A stretch of DNA of 64,000 nt. Source: Actinomycetes bacterium (GTDB taxonomy: Bacteria > Actinomycetota > Coriobacteriia > Coriobacteriales > Eggerthellaceae). The notes under the pieces were generated by a model. That model ran no database searches and was not told the origin of the DNA. It saw only the letters and a list, made by a program, of their open reading frames with translations. Each line of letters starts with the position of its first letter. The first letter of the stretch is position 1. Position numbers and translations under genes: made by a program. Below are positions 1-8,666 of the stretch, in pieces. The stretch is taken from positions 1-64,000 of the forward strand of contig JAEZDJ010000065.1 in assembly GCA_023429565.1 (NCBI GenBank). The letters run 5' to 3'.

Positions 1-2
1 CG

Positions 3-50
3 AGCCGACGCATGGATGCTGCGCTGATGCTGGGCAAGGCAAGGGAATAA
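3..50 (+). CDS. C-terminal fragment of an unidentified protein (possible IS gene)
   Basis: An open frame enters from the left edge and ends with TAA at 48-50, encoding SRRMDAALMLGKARE. The fragment is too short to assign to a family. It lies just before a pair of repeats that look like an insertion-sequence end, so it may be the last residues of a transposase or helper ATPase. That is inference from position only. Confidence 0.3.
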   Translation, partial: SRRMDAALMLGKARE

Positions 51-70
51 AACGACAGGTCAGCTGTTTT

Positions 71-107
71 GCAGAAAATGTCGAATTACCGATGCAGATA
101 ATGTCGA
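71..107. repeat. Pair of 14-bp direct repeats, insertion-sequence-end-like
   Basis: GCAGAAAATGTCGA at 71-84 is repeated with one mismatch as GCAGATAATGTCGA at 94-107, 23 bp start to start. Tandem copies of a short motif at a terminus are typical of transposase-binding sites in some IS families, such as IS21-like elements. The repeats sit between a terminating frame (stop at 48-50) and the abrupt beginning of a truncated gene at about 111. That is where the right end of an inserted element would be expected. The outer boundary and family cannot be fixed without the left part. Confidence 0.45.
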
Positions 108-110
108 TGA

Positions 111-797
111 GGTCTTGACTATACACATCCCGAGAAGGAGGGCGACGAGCGTCTGTCCGCCTTCTTCGTGCCCGTCGACACTTCGGGTTACGAGACCACC
201 CCGATGCCCCATATGATGGGTGCCCGCGGCGCTGCTCATACCGGTCTCAAGTTCACCGACATGAAGCTGAACAAAAAGTACCTGATGGGTAAAGAAGGAC
301 AGGGCATGGAGATTGCCATCCACTCCTTGTCCGTCTCCCGCGCCCACATCGCGGCCTCCAACCTTGGCATGTGCCAGAGGATGCTGGAAATGAGCCTTGC
401 CCGTGCGAACGACCGCATCACGTTCGGCAAGCCCATCGCCTCTCGCCAGATGATCAAGCGTGAGTTGGCCGAAATGCAGACCTACACCCACGCGCTACGC
501 TGCATGGTGTACGACTTCGGCAAAGAGTACGACAACGATCCGAAGAGCACGTACATCGAGGAAAAAGCAGCCATGTGCAAGCTGTTCTCCATCTATTCCA
601 CGCGTATCGTGTCCGACGGCATGCTGGAGATCTTCGGCGGAGACGGCTACTTCGAGGACAGCCCCTACGGCCCGACCGAGCGCCTGTACCGCGATGCGCG
701 CGCCATGTGGCTCGAAGAGGGCGCCCCGAACGTTCAGCGTATCACGATTGCCCTCAACTGCCAGAAGTTTGGCGGCGTCGTGGAGTACCAGGACTAG
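111..797 (+). pseudogene. Acyl-CoA dehydrogenase, 5'-truncated
   Basis: The frame carries the middle and C-terminal parts of an FAD-dependent acyl-CoA dehydrogenase. Its beta-domain segment (SAFFVPVDTSGY, then MGARGAAHTGLKFTDM) is followed by the helical C-terminal domain with FGKPIASRQMIK and EIFGGDGYFED, and it ends at TAG. The family is usually about 380-400 residues, and only about 228 codons remain. The entire N-terminal FAD/substrate domain is missing. The frame is closed by TGA at 108-110, directly next to the IS-end-like repeats, so an insertion probably removed the 5' part. The first possible internal start is GTG 168, but a protein from there would not fold as the family does. The next gene is a CoA-transferase, which suggests a former acyl-CoA or aromatic-CoA pathway. 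Confidence 0.85.
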
Positions 798-910
798 CCC
801 TTTCGTATCGAGATCGCACTGAGACCGTAACTCTTACACACAAAGGGTTGTCCGCACGCTGCGGATGACCCTTCGTCTATCTGACCATGAAAACAAACAG
901 GGAGGTCCGG

Positions 911-1852
911 ATGAAACCACTGGAGGGAATCAGGGTCGTCGATCTGACAAGCTATCTTGCCGCACCGACGACGGGTCGCGTGTTGGCCGAATGGGGTGCC
1001 GATGTCGTCAAGGTGGAATCCTTTGGGGGAGATCCTGCCCGACGTCAGGCCGGTGTGTTCAACATGCCCATGTCTGACGATGAGAATCTGGCGTTTGATT
1101 TTGCAAACTTTGGAAAGAAATTCATGACGCTCAATCTCAAAAGCGAGACCGGCATGGAAGTCATGCTGGGGCTTTTGGCAAAGGCCGACGTGTTCCTCAC
1201 CAGCAATCGCACCAAGTCGCTCGCCAAGATGGGCCTTGACTTCGACACGCTTCACGAAATGTTTCCCCAACTCGTCTATGCACAGGTGACGGGATACGGG
1301 GACAAGGGTGCCGAGAAGGACGCTGCCGGTTTTGACGTGACCTGCTACATGGCTCGCGGCGGCGTGTTCGGCACCACGGTCAATCGCGGAGACGCCCCTC
1401 TCATCCCCACGAACGGCCTTGGCGATTTCGGCGTTTCGCTGTTCCTAGCGTCGGGCATAGCCGCTGCGCTCTTCAACCGCACACGCACGGAAGAAGGCGA
1501 TCGGGTCAGTGTGCCCCTGCAACATGCCGGCCTCTATACGCTGTCGACGGGCATCATCTCTGCCCAGTATGGAAACGAGTACCCAAAAAACCGCCGTGAA
1601 GTTCCCAACCCCTTCAACAACATGTATTGCTGCGGGGATGGCAAATGGGTATGCGTCTGCCTGCCTGAGTACGACCGCGACTTCAGCAAGGTATGCACGG
1701 CTCTTGTCATCCCACTGAGACAAGGAGGCCGCTATGGGCTCGACCGATACGATACAGGCACTTGCCGAAGCGTTCGTCTTCCTGACCGAGAACACTCTTC
1801 CAGACAAAATCACCGTGTCGGACATCATCGCCCAAGCGGGAAAGAACCGTAA
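911..1852 (+). pseudogene. Class III (CaiB/BaiF-type) CoA-transferase, 3'-truncated
   Basis: The product starts MKPLEGIRVVDLTSY, a typical CaiB/BaiF N-terminus. ATG 911 is preferred over ATG 887 because GGGAGG lies 7-10 bp upstream. Family similarity continues through KVESFGGDPAR, the Asp-containing GFDVTCYMARGG region that normally holds the catalytic aspartate, and GDGKWVCVCLPEYDRDFSKVC. At about 1700 the similarity stops and the frame reads on through the upstream region and first codons of the TetR gene, ending at 1852. The family is normally about 400 residues, and only about 264 native residues remain. A deletion joining the middle of this gene to the regulator's leader explains the structure. 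It is probably non-functional because the C-terminal small domain is gone. Confidence 0.8.
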
Positions 1853-2387
1853 GACGTTCTATTACCATTTCATTGACAAGGATCATCTGATCGTCTGGAT
1901 TTTTCGCCACGATCTCGGCGATCAACTGCTCAGTCACTTCGCTCCCGACGAACTCGTCTACGAGGTGCTGAGCGACGATCCCTGCACGAGTCTTCCCTAT
2001 TACACTTTTGTTAAAAGAGGAGTCCGGTCACTTGACGGCGCCGATTTTCTCACCGCCTTCGCGGCGACCTTCGAGCAACGCCGCTCGTATTACCTGAAGA
2101 TCCTCCACATGCAGCCCAACTGTCCGCTGAAAGACTATTTGTACAAACTGTATCTACCGGCTCTACGTGGTGACATACGATTCATTCTGAGCAACCGTCA
2201 CCTGCAAGATACGTGCATCGACTTTCTGGCGGAATTCTATGCCGGAGCCCTCCTCTCCTACGTCTTTCATCGAGCAGAATCACCCGGGCAAAAGCGCATT
2301 TTGGAGGGAGTCGGACCGTTCGCCAATATTATTCACACCTCGCTGGAAAACGAGATCAAGGAGCAGCAGCTCCGTCGACGCCTGTAA
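1734..2387 (+). CDS. TetR/AcrR-family transcriptional regulator
   Basis: This 217-residue protein has an N-terminal helix-turn-helix (about residues 22-52: ITVSDIIAQAGKNRKTFYYHF) that is diagnostic of TetR repressors. The C-terminal ligand/dimer domain is divergent and resembles the DhaS-like subgroup. A good ribosome site (AAGGAGG) ends 5 bp before ATG 1734. The gene overlaps the spurious tail of the truncated CoA-transferase, so transcription may now start within that remnant. It probably once controlled the neighbouring acyl-CoA genes. The ligand is unknown. Confidence 0.85.
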   Translation: MGSTDTIQALAEAFVFLTENTLPDKITVSDIIAQAGKNRKTFYYHFIDKDHLIVWIFRHDLGDQLLSHFAPDELVYEVLSDDPCTSLPYYTFVKRGVRSLDGADFLTAFAATFEQRRSYYLKILHMQPNCPLKDYLYKLYLPALRGDIRFILSNRHLQDTCIDFLAEFYAGALLSYVFHRAESPGQKRILEGVGPFANIIHTSLENEIKEQQLRRRL

Positions 2388-2454
2388 AGATATTGCCCCT
2401 CACTTCGGCCTTCGCCCTTCCATCGCGTCACACCTCCCCGCTTTGGAAAGATGA

Positions 2455-2496
2455 CGCTGAATAAGCTCTTCCCTTGCCGCAGCGGCCTATTCAGCG
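2455..2496 (-). other. Inverted repeat overlapping the smc stop codon
   Basis: Arms CGCTGAATA (2455-2463) and TATTCAGCG (2488-2496) are perfect complements separated by 24 nt. The loop itself contains GCCGCAGCGGC. The smc stop codon (2487-2489) lies in one arm. It may act as a 3'-end hairpin of the plsX-rnc-smc transcript, but no T-run follows, so intrinsic termination is not shown. Confidence 0.45.
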
Positions 2497-5400
2497 TACT
2501 TCAACGCATGATCAAGCTTTTGGCTGATGACCTTCGTCACGCCATCGGCCTGCATAGACACGCCGAACAGCACGTCTGCCATCTCCATGGTGCGCCGCTG
2601 ATGGGTGATCATGATGAGCTGGGTCGCATCGCGCAACGCGTCGAGATAGGCCGTCAGCCGGCGCAGGTTCGAGTCGTCGAGAGCGGCCTCAACCTCATCC
2701 AGGATATAGAACGGAGTCGTGCGAATACGATACACGGCGAACAGCAGCGCCAAAGCCGTGAGCGACTTTTCTCCGCCCGACATCAGCATCATCTTCGTGA
2801 TGCGCTTGCCCCGTGGCTGAGCCTCCACTTCCACACCCGTGTTCTCCAGGTCATCGGGGTCGGAAAGCGAGAGGTGAGCGGATCCGCCAGGGAACAGAAC
2901 GGCGAATATCTCACGAAAGTTCGCGTCCACCGCTTCATAGGTGCGGATGAAATCGTCCTTCATGCGCGCATCGATGACGCGGACTATTTTCGTGAGCGAA
3001 CGGCGGGCTCCCTCGAGATCGGCAAGTTGGACTGCCAGATAATCGTAGCGTTCCTTCAGACTCTCGTACTCTTCCGCCGCGTCGGGGTTGATGGTGCCCA
3101 TGTTCGCGATGCGCCGACGCAGCTTGAAGGCCGCATCTTCCGTCACGGGACGATCTTGGAGCTCAGGAAGCAGAAGAGCTTGCTCAAGAGGCGTTTCGCA
3201 ATCGTGGACAATGGCGGCGGCTCCCGCCTCCACCTGCACTTCGAGACGCCCCTTGTCGACACGCGCAGCCGAAAGACGGGCATTCGCCTCGTCAAAGGCA
3301 TCGTGGGCGCTTCGAGCTTCCTTGCGGGCCTCGTTCGCCGCGGCATGCAGGCCGCTCGATGAGTCTTGCGCAGACGACGCCTCCTCCTCAATCCCACGCG
3401 CCAGGCGGCGGGCGCTGTCGGACAGCTCACCAAACAGGGCAAGCAGAGGCTCTATGCGCCGCTGAGCCATCGTCTTCCGAGCCAGGGTCTCACGGGCTTC
3501 CGCATCGGAGGCGGCAAGGGATTCCAATTCGCGCATGCGCGCCTCCACGACGCGAGACGCGTAGGTCTCTCGCTCTGAGAGCGTCGCCGCCCTGAGCTTC
3601 GCTTCCGACAGCGCTTCCGAAACCCGTGCAACCTCAACTCGAACAGGCCCAACGGCATCTTGAGCTGCAGCAAGCTTCTCGGCACCCGCCTGAAGCTCTG
3701 CTTCCAGCTCCGCAAGGCGCCCCTCAAGTTCATCGACGCACGGCCGCGCGTCTGCCACGGTGCGCTCGGCTTCGGCACGTTGGCGCTCGACGTCTTCAAG
3801 CTCGCCGCGCACTGCCGCAAGCTTCTCTTCCGCACGCACCGCTTCAGCGCTCATGGAGTCAGTCCGACCCCGGAGCGATGCGAGTTCCTGAGAGAGCTTC
3901 AGGCTTTCCCCTTGCGCCCTGCGCAAGGCCTCTTCGGCACCAGACGCTGCGCGCTCCGCCGCGCCCTGCGCGTCATCGGCGGCGACTTTGGACAACCGCA
4001 ACTGCCCAAGACGACGGGCACGCGCAAGGGCTCCCTGGTCATCCTCTCGAACGGGTCCTCCAACCGCCACCTTCCCGGCAGGCCACACCACACAGCCGTC
4101 AGGCGTGGCAAAACGCACGGGCTGAGAACAGCTCGCATGGGCGTCAAACGCGGCAGAAAGGTCGGTGCAGACAACCACGTCCCCCAGCAACGCCTCCACC
4201 GCAGACGCGACTCCGGGATCGCATGACAGGTCATCGACAAGGGCTCTCCCGCCACAAGCACGTGCCGCAGCGCGTGCAGCGGCGGCGGAAGCTGGCCCCA
4301 TGGCATTTCGCGCCGCATCGTCGCACGCGACAAGGACGACCTCGCCATCCTCGCCCCGTGAGACCAGCGCCTCTGCAACGGCATTCGCAGCCTGCGCGTC
4401 GCTCACGAGCAAAGCCGAGATGTCGGCCCCGAGCAAACGTTCGACCAGCGCTTCCTCCCCCTCTGGCGCATGAACCGCATGGGCGATGGGAGCAAGGGAC
4501 GAATCGAAGCTCTCGGCATGGTTCACGAGCCAGGAAAGCGCAGGTCCCGACTGGGCGGCGCTCGCGCGCTCGACCTCCTCCAGAGCCTTTATCTCAGAGC
4601 CGATGAGCGAGACCTCGTCACGGGCGCCATCAAGCGAGGCGCGCGCCGCCTCGCGGGCTGCATACGCCTCGCCCACAGCCGCACGCGCCGACGATTCCCG
4701 CTCCCCAAGCGTGGCAAGGGCCGCGGCAGCCTCGTCCGCCGCCTTCGTGGCGGAAGCGAGTTCGACCTGTGCGCGGTCCAGCTGGGCCTCAAGCTCCTTC
4801 CCACGACTTGCAACCACTTTGACGTGGGCGAGCCCATTCGCCAAGGCCTCACGCGTCGTCTCGCGCTCTCGGCGCCTGCGCTCGCGCTCTTGTTCGCGAG
4901 TGCGCCGCCCCTCTTCAAGGGAGGACGCTTCGCGGTCAAGCTCCCTGCGACGCGCGAGGAGCCGCTCCCGTTCCTCGGAAAGGCGCGTCACATTCGCGTC
5001 AGCCTGTCCCCGCTCCGCATTCACTTCTGCCTTCTGGAGCTCGGCCTGAGCTCGATCCGCTTCAGCCTGCGTTTTCTTGACCTTGTGGGTCTCCAGCGTA
5101 ACGCGCAGATCGGCCTCATAGCTCTGGGCGGCGCGACGTTTCTCATGCAGCAGAAGCATGGCGCCGTCGATGCGCTCAACCACCGACGATGCCCGCTGAT
5201 GGTTTCGCGCGATCTCGCCCGCGTCGACGCTCTCCCGCCTGATTCTCTCCTGCAGCTCCTCGACGCGCGCCTCGAGGGAGGCAATGGCCGCCCGCCGCTG
5301 GTCGAGCTCGGCCGCAAGCGCATGCTCGCGCGCGTCGGCGTCGTTCCACGAACGCCGCAACGCCCTCAGGTCGTCCACGGCAAGGGCCAGGTTGAGCTCA

Positions 5401-6068
5401 CTCAACTCGGCAGCGAGCCCCTGGTAGTCACGGGCACGCTTGGCCTTGCGCTCAAGAGGTCGGAGTTGACGCTCGACCTCGGCGGTCACATCCTTCACTC
5501 GGGAGAGGTGGACATCCATGGCGGCAAGCTTACGCTCGCTTTTAGCCTTGCGCTGCTTGTGTTTGAGCACGCCAGCGGCTTCTTCGATGATCGCTCGACG
5601 GTCTTCCGGCTTCGATTGCAGGATGGAATCCAAGCTTCCCTGCGATATGATGGAATGAGTGCCCGTTCCCAAACCGGAGTCATGCAGGATGTCCAGCACG
5701 TCCATGCGACGCGCGACGACACCGTTGATGAGGTATTCGCTCTCCCCCGAACGGTACATGCGGCGCGTGATGGCCACCTCGTCGAAGTCGACAGGCAACG
5801 TGCCGTCTGAATTGTCCAGCACAAGGTCGACCTCGGCGATTCCCACGCTCTTGCGAGCCGAGGATCCGGCGAAGATGACATCCTCCATGGCCTGTCCGCG
5901 CAGGTTCTTGGCATTGCGCTCCCCAAGAACCCACAGCACCGCATCGGATATGTTGGACTTTCCCGATCCGTTCGGGCCGACGACCGCGGTTATACCCGGC
6001 TCGAGCGTCAGCGCGCTGCGGTCGGCAAACGATTTAAACCCCTTGAGGACAAGCGACTTCAGATACAT
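2487..6068 (-). CDS. smc: Chromosome segregation protein SMC
   Basis: This is a 1193-residue structural maintenance of chromosomes ATPase, the full length usual for bacterial SMC. The N-terminal Walker A is GPNGSGKS (residues 31-38). Two long coiled-coil arms rich in Arg/Glu/Ala flank a hinge around residues 510-660. The C-terminal head has the ABC signature MSGGEKSLTAL and Walker B YILDEVEAALDD. SMC dimers with ScpA and ScpB form condensin. Both scp genes are in this window (36059-37669) but in another operon. The ATG at 6068 follows AAGGG, and rnc ends 3 bp upstream, so the two genes are probably co-transcribed. Confidence 0.97.
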   Translation of the reverse strand: MYLKSLVLKGFKSFADRSALTLEPGITAVVGPNGSGKSNISDAVLWVLGERNAKNLRGQAMEDVIFAGSSARKSVGIAEVDLVLDNSDGTLPVDFDEVAITRRMYRSGESEYLINGVVARRMDVLDILHDSGLGTGTHSIISQGSLDSILQSKPEDRRAIIEEAAGVLKHKQRKAKSERKLAAMDVHLSRVKDVTAEVERQLRPLERKAKRARDYQGLAAELSELNLALAVDDLRALRRSWNDADAREHALAAELDQRRAAIASLEARVEELQERIRRESVDAGEIARNHQRASSVVERIDGAMLLLHEKRRAAQSYEADLRVTLETHKVKKTQAEADRAQAELQKAEVNAERGQADANVTRLSEERERLLARRRELDREASSLEEGRRTREQERERRRRERETTREALANGLAHVKVVASRGKELEAQLDRAQVELASATKAADEAAAALATLGERESSARAAVGEAYAAREAARASLDGARDEVSLIGSEIKALEEVERASAAQSGPALSWLVNHAESFDSSLAPIAHAVHAPEGEEALVERLLGADISALLVSDAQAANAVAEALVSRGEDGEVVLVACDDAARNAMGPASAAAARAAARACGGRALVDDLSCDPGVASAVEALLGDVVVCTDLSAAFDAHASCSQPVRFATPDGCVVWPAGKVAVGGPVREDDQGALARARRLGQLRLSKVAADDAQGAAERAASGAEEALRRAQGESLKLSQELASLRGRTDSMSAEAVRAEEKLAAVRGELEDVERQRAEAERTVADARPCVDELEGRLAELEAELQAGAEKLAAAQDAVGPVRVEVARVSEALSEAKLRAATLSERETYASRVVEARMRELESLAASDAEARETLARKTMAQRRIEPLLALFGELSDSARRLARGIEEEASSAQDSSSGLHAAANEARKEARSAHDAFDEANARLSAARVDKGRLEVQVEAGAAAIVHDCETPLEQALLLPELQDRPVTEDAAFKLRRRIANMGTINPDAAEEYESLKERYDYLAVQLADLEGARRSLTKIVRVIDARMKDDFIRTYEAVDANFREIFAVLFPGGSAHLSLSDPDDLENTGVEVEAQPRGKRITKMMLMSGGEKSLTALALLFAVYRIRTTPFYILDEVEAALDDSNLRRLTAYLDALRDATQLIMITHQRRTMEMADVLFGVSMQADGVTKVISQKLDHALKYAE

Positions 6069-6071
6069 GCG

Positions 6072-6917
6072 CTACCCTTGCTTGCGCTGCTTCGCCTGGG
6101 CACGCTCGGATTTCTTGCGGGCCTTCTCCTCCGCTTTCGCAGCGGCCTTCTCCGCCTTCGCCTGTTTGGTGGCCGCCACCTTTTCGGCACGCGCGCCCTC
6201 GTCTACACCAAGGCCAAGAAATTCTCCAAGGCGGGCAAGGGTGCTTTTGGCCGCCTGGCTCTCCGCTTCCTTCTTCGTCCGTCCCGTCCCGCGGGCGAGC
6301 CCTTGCGAGCCTGCGTACACCTGGGCGATGAAGGTGCGGTCATGAGGTGGGCCCTGTGTTTCGACGAGCTTGTATGTGGGCGTGATGCCGTCCTCCTGCA
6401 ATTTTTCCTGCAAGGCGCTCTTGGGATTTTCCGGCTCGCGAGCCATGCCCGAGGACATGCGCGGCACGAGCGTTCGCTCGACGAATGCCCGTGCGGCCTC
6501 AATGCCCCCATCAAGGTAGAGGGCGGCCACCACGGCCTCATAGACGTTCTCGAGAGCGGAATGAAGCCCGCGCTTCCCCGTGCCCGTCTCCGACGAGCCG
6601 AAGACGATGATGTCCGCGAAGCCGAGGCCGTCCGCAACGTTGGACAGGCTTGCGCCGGAGACCAAGGCCACCTTGATGCGCGTGAGACCCCCTTCATCGA
6701 GGTCGTGGTAACGGTCAAACGCAATGGTGGCGACGATGGATCCCAATATGCTGTCACCCAAAAACTCAAGGCGTTCATAGGAGTACTTGACAGACCGGCC
6801 CTCGGTGGCGGACGGATGTGTCAGGGCAGACAAAAGCAACTGCTCTTGAGAGAAGCGGTACTCGAGAATGGCCTGTGCACGCTCCAGCTTTCGCTGTTGT
6901 TCTTCAGTCAGTATCAT
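6072..6917 (-). CDS. rnc: Ribonuclease III
   Basis: This dsRNA endonuclease of 281 residues processes rRNA precursors. The signature ERLEFLGDS (residues 48-56) supplies the Mg-binding acidic residues, with a second acidic helix at ENVYEAVVAAL. A double-stranded-RNA-binding domain occupies about residues 163-232. The protein then has a low-complexity Lys/Ala/Glu tail of about 45 residues that most RNase III proteins (about 225-235 residues) lack. The order plsX-rnc-smc is a classic arrangement. Confidence 0.96.
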   Translation of the reverse strand: MILTEEQQRKLERAQAILEYRFSQEQLLLSALTHPSATEGRSVKYSYERLEFLGDSILGSIVATIAFDRYHDLDEGGLTRIKVALVSGASLSNVADGLGFADIIVFGSSETGTGKRGLHSALENVYEAVVAALYLDGGIEAARAFVERTLVPRMSSGMAREPENPKSALQEKLQEDGITPTYKLVETQGPPHDRTFIAQVYAGSQGLARGTGRTKKEAESQAAKSTLARLGEFLGLGVDEGARAEKVAATKQAKAEKAAAKAEEKARKKSERAQAKQRKQG

Positions 6918-6999
6918 AAGGTGTTCGGACCTTCTGGTAAAAAACGTTTTCGATTGTCATGCAGAGACGAGCGCGCACTTCCTGCCCCGCGCAACTCGA

Positions 7000-8013
7000 C
7001 TAATCCATTGTAGCCGAGGTGCCCCGTTTTGAAACGGTTTGCGCTATTATTTCAGAAACGTTTGCGCGCACGATACCTGCCGTGGTCAGCACGCCATTGC
7101 GTATAGCCGTCTCATTTGACGAGCCGTGGCCAACGATGCAGGCACCCTTGACGCCCAGCAGGGGTGCGCCGCCGTACGTGTCCGGACTCACCTGTGCGGC
7201 AAGGTCCTTTAGGCCGCCCTTGATGGCAAGGGCTCCCAGCTTGGTCACCGGGCTCTTCAACATAAGGCCCTTGAGGGTCTTGAACAACGTCTTCGAGGTC
7301 CCCTCGATGGTCTTCAGACACACGTTGCCCGTGAATCCGTCGGTGACGAATATGTCGTAGTTGGCTGGCAGGATGTCGCTCCCCTCCCCATTTCCGGCAA
7401 AGTTCGGGACGCGATCCTTGAGCAGCAGATAAGCTTTTTGGGCAAACTGCGAGCCCTTTGCCTCCTCCTCGCCGATGTTCAGGAGGGCGACGCGGGGATT
7501 TGGCACGCCGATGACTTTTTCCATATACACGGTCGCCATCTGCGCGAACTGCACCAGGTATTCGGGCTTGCAATCGGCGTTCGCGCCGACATCGCACATG
7601 ACGACGGGCTTCACGGGCGAGGGAATGACCGTGGCGAGAGCCGGCCGCGAGACGCCCTTGATGCGTCCCATGACCAGCGTGGCGGCGGCAAGGCAGGCAC
7701 CGGTTGAGCCCGCCGAGAAAAAGCCTTGGGCCTCCCCCTCTTTCACCAGGCGGCAGCCCACGACAAGGGAGGAGTCCTTCTTCTTGCGGACGGCGTTCGC
7801 CGGATGTTCCCCCATGTCAATGACCTCGGTCGTCACGCGGGCGACGCAGCGCTCATGATGGGATGCGAACGGTTCCACGACCTCGGCCGGTCCGCAGAGC
7901 ACGACATGCAGCGTCTCGTCGGCCGCAAGGGCATCGGCAACTCCCTCGAGGACAACACCGGGAGCATGGTCGCCGCCCATGGCATCGACGGCGATGGTGA
8001 CCTTCTCTGACAT
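7000..8013 (-). CDS. plsX: Phosphate acyltransferase PlsX
   Basis: PlsX converts acyl-ACP to acyl-phosphate for the PlsY step of phospholipid synthesis. plsY is in this window at 26543-27202. The 337-residue product begins MSEKVTIAVDAMGGDHAPG, the conserved family N-terminus. The open frame extends 39 codons upstream, but ATG 8013 fits the family start and is preceded by AAGGGAT. Later conserved parts include FFSAGSTGACLAAA and DGFTGNVCLKTIEG. It lies downstream of rpmF, as in most bacteria. Confidence 0.95.
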   Translation of the reverse strand: MSEKVTIAVDAMGGDHAPGVVLEGVADALAADETLHVVLCGPAEVVEPFASHHERCVARVTTEVIDMGEHPANAVRKKKDSSLVVGCRLVKEGEAQGFFSAGSTGACLAAATLVMGRIKGVSRPALATVIPSPVKPVVMCDVGANADCKPEYLVQFAQMATVYMEKVIGVPNPRVALLNIGEEEAKGSQFAQKAYLLLKDRVPNFAGNGEGSDILPANYDIFVTDGFTGNVCLKTIEGTSKTLFKTLKGLMLKSPVTKLGALAIKGGLKDLAAQVSPDTYGGAPLLGVKGACIVGHGSSNETAIRNGVLTTAGIVRANVSEIIAQTVSKRGTSATMD

Positions 8014-8147
8014 AGTGATCCCTTCGTTCGACGGCACATTCCGTGCCAAATCCGCAATGACGCCACAGGTTGCATCAACCGGCAAAGACACGCGGGAGAC
8101 GCTTGCACCGCCAAACGTCAGCCCCGTCAAAGGAGACCGAGCAGAGA

Positions 8148-8193
8148 AAGCCCCTTCGCCGGCTCACGCGAACGCGAGGTAACGAAGGGGCTT
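8148..8193 (-). other. Inverted repeat between rpmF and plsX
   Basis: Arms AAGCCCCTTCG (8148-8158) and CGAAGGGGCTT (8183-8193) are perfectly complementary over 11 bp and separated by 24 nt that include CGCGAACGCG. It lies in the 221-bp spacer after rpmF. No clear U-run follows, so it may be an attenuator or processing site that tunes rpmF relative to plsX. Function is inferred. Confidence 0.5.
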
Positions 8194-8234
8194 GTCAGGC
8201 GCAGGCAATCCCGTGCGCAAATGCGCAGCTGGAG

Positions 8235-8414
8235 CTAGTCTGTCTCGATGACCTCACGGTTCTTGTAGAACCCACAGTTCGGGCACACGCGATGAGGAAG
8301 TTTCACTTCCCCGCACTGCGGACAAACAGAGCGCGCTGGCGCCACAATCCGGTCATTGCTGCTGCGGCGGGCATGAGTGCGGGACCGACCCATTTTGCGC
8401 TTAGGTACTGCCAT
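8235..8414 (-). CDS. rpmF: 50S ribosomal protein L32
   Basis: The 59-residue protein begins MAVPKRKMGRSRTHARRS and has four zinc-type cysteines (CPQC and CPNC, about residues 31-34 and 44-47). It is the zinc-binding form of L32. The start ATG at 8414 follows AAGGAG. It heads the rpmF-plsX-rnc-smc group. Confidence 0.96.
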   Translation of the reverse strand: MAVPKRKMGRSRTHARRSSNDRIVAPARSVCPQCGEVKLPHRVCPNCGFYKNREVIETD

Positions 8415-8666
8415 GATCTATACTCCTTCTTCAGCCGGACGGTGCATCGCACTTGTCCGTTTCGCTTCGATAAACACGCGAAGTAGTATGGTACCAAAGG
8501 CTGCTTCGCGCCGCAAGCCCCGATCGCCACGAAAGTGGGTAATGGCACCCAAACGACACTGGCAAGGATCCTTTGGCACCTTTGCAGATGAGCTTGGGAC
8601 ACGTCGAGCCACGTGATCGTTGCGCGAATGCCGGCAGGAAGGCGGGCACAACGAATCAGCGTCCCC

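Noticed and set aside
118..130. TATACACATC resembles the inner part of the Tn5/Nextera mosaic end
   Set aside because: Only 10 bases match and the preceding bases do not. In frame it reads Tyr-Thr-His-Pro within the dehydrogenase remnant, so chance is likely. It is noted because it lies at the break point, where a library chimera should be excluded.
2451..5810. Several 300- to 450-codon plus-strand frames opposite smc
   Set aside because: They are shadows of the biased codon use of the SMC coiled coil. Their translations are low-complexity Arg/Pro/Leu and no start signals are seen.
8415..8666. Possible promoter (CATACT) upstream of rpmF
   Set aside because: No -35 box at an acceptable distance. 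The best candidate needs a 20-bp spacer.
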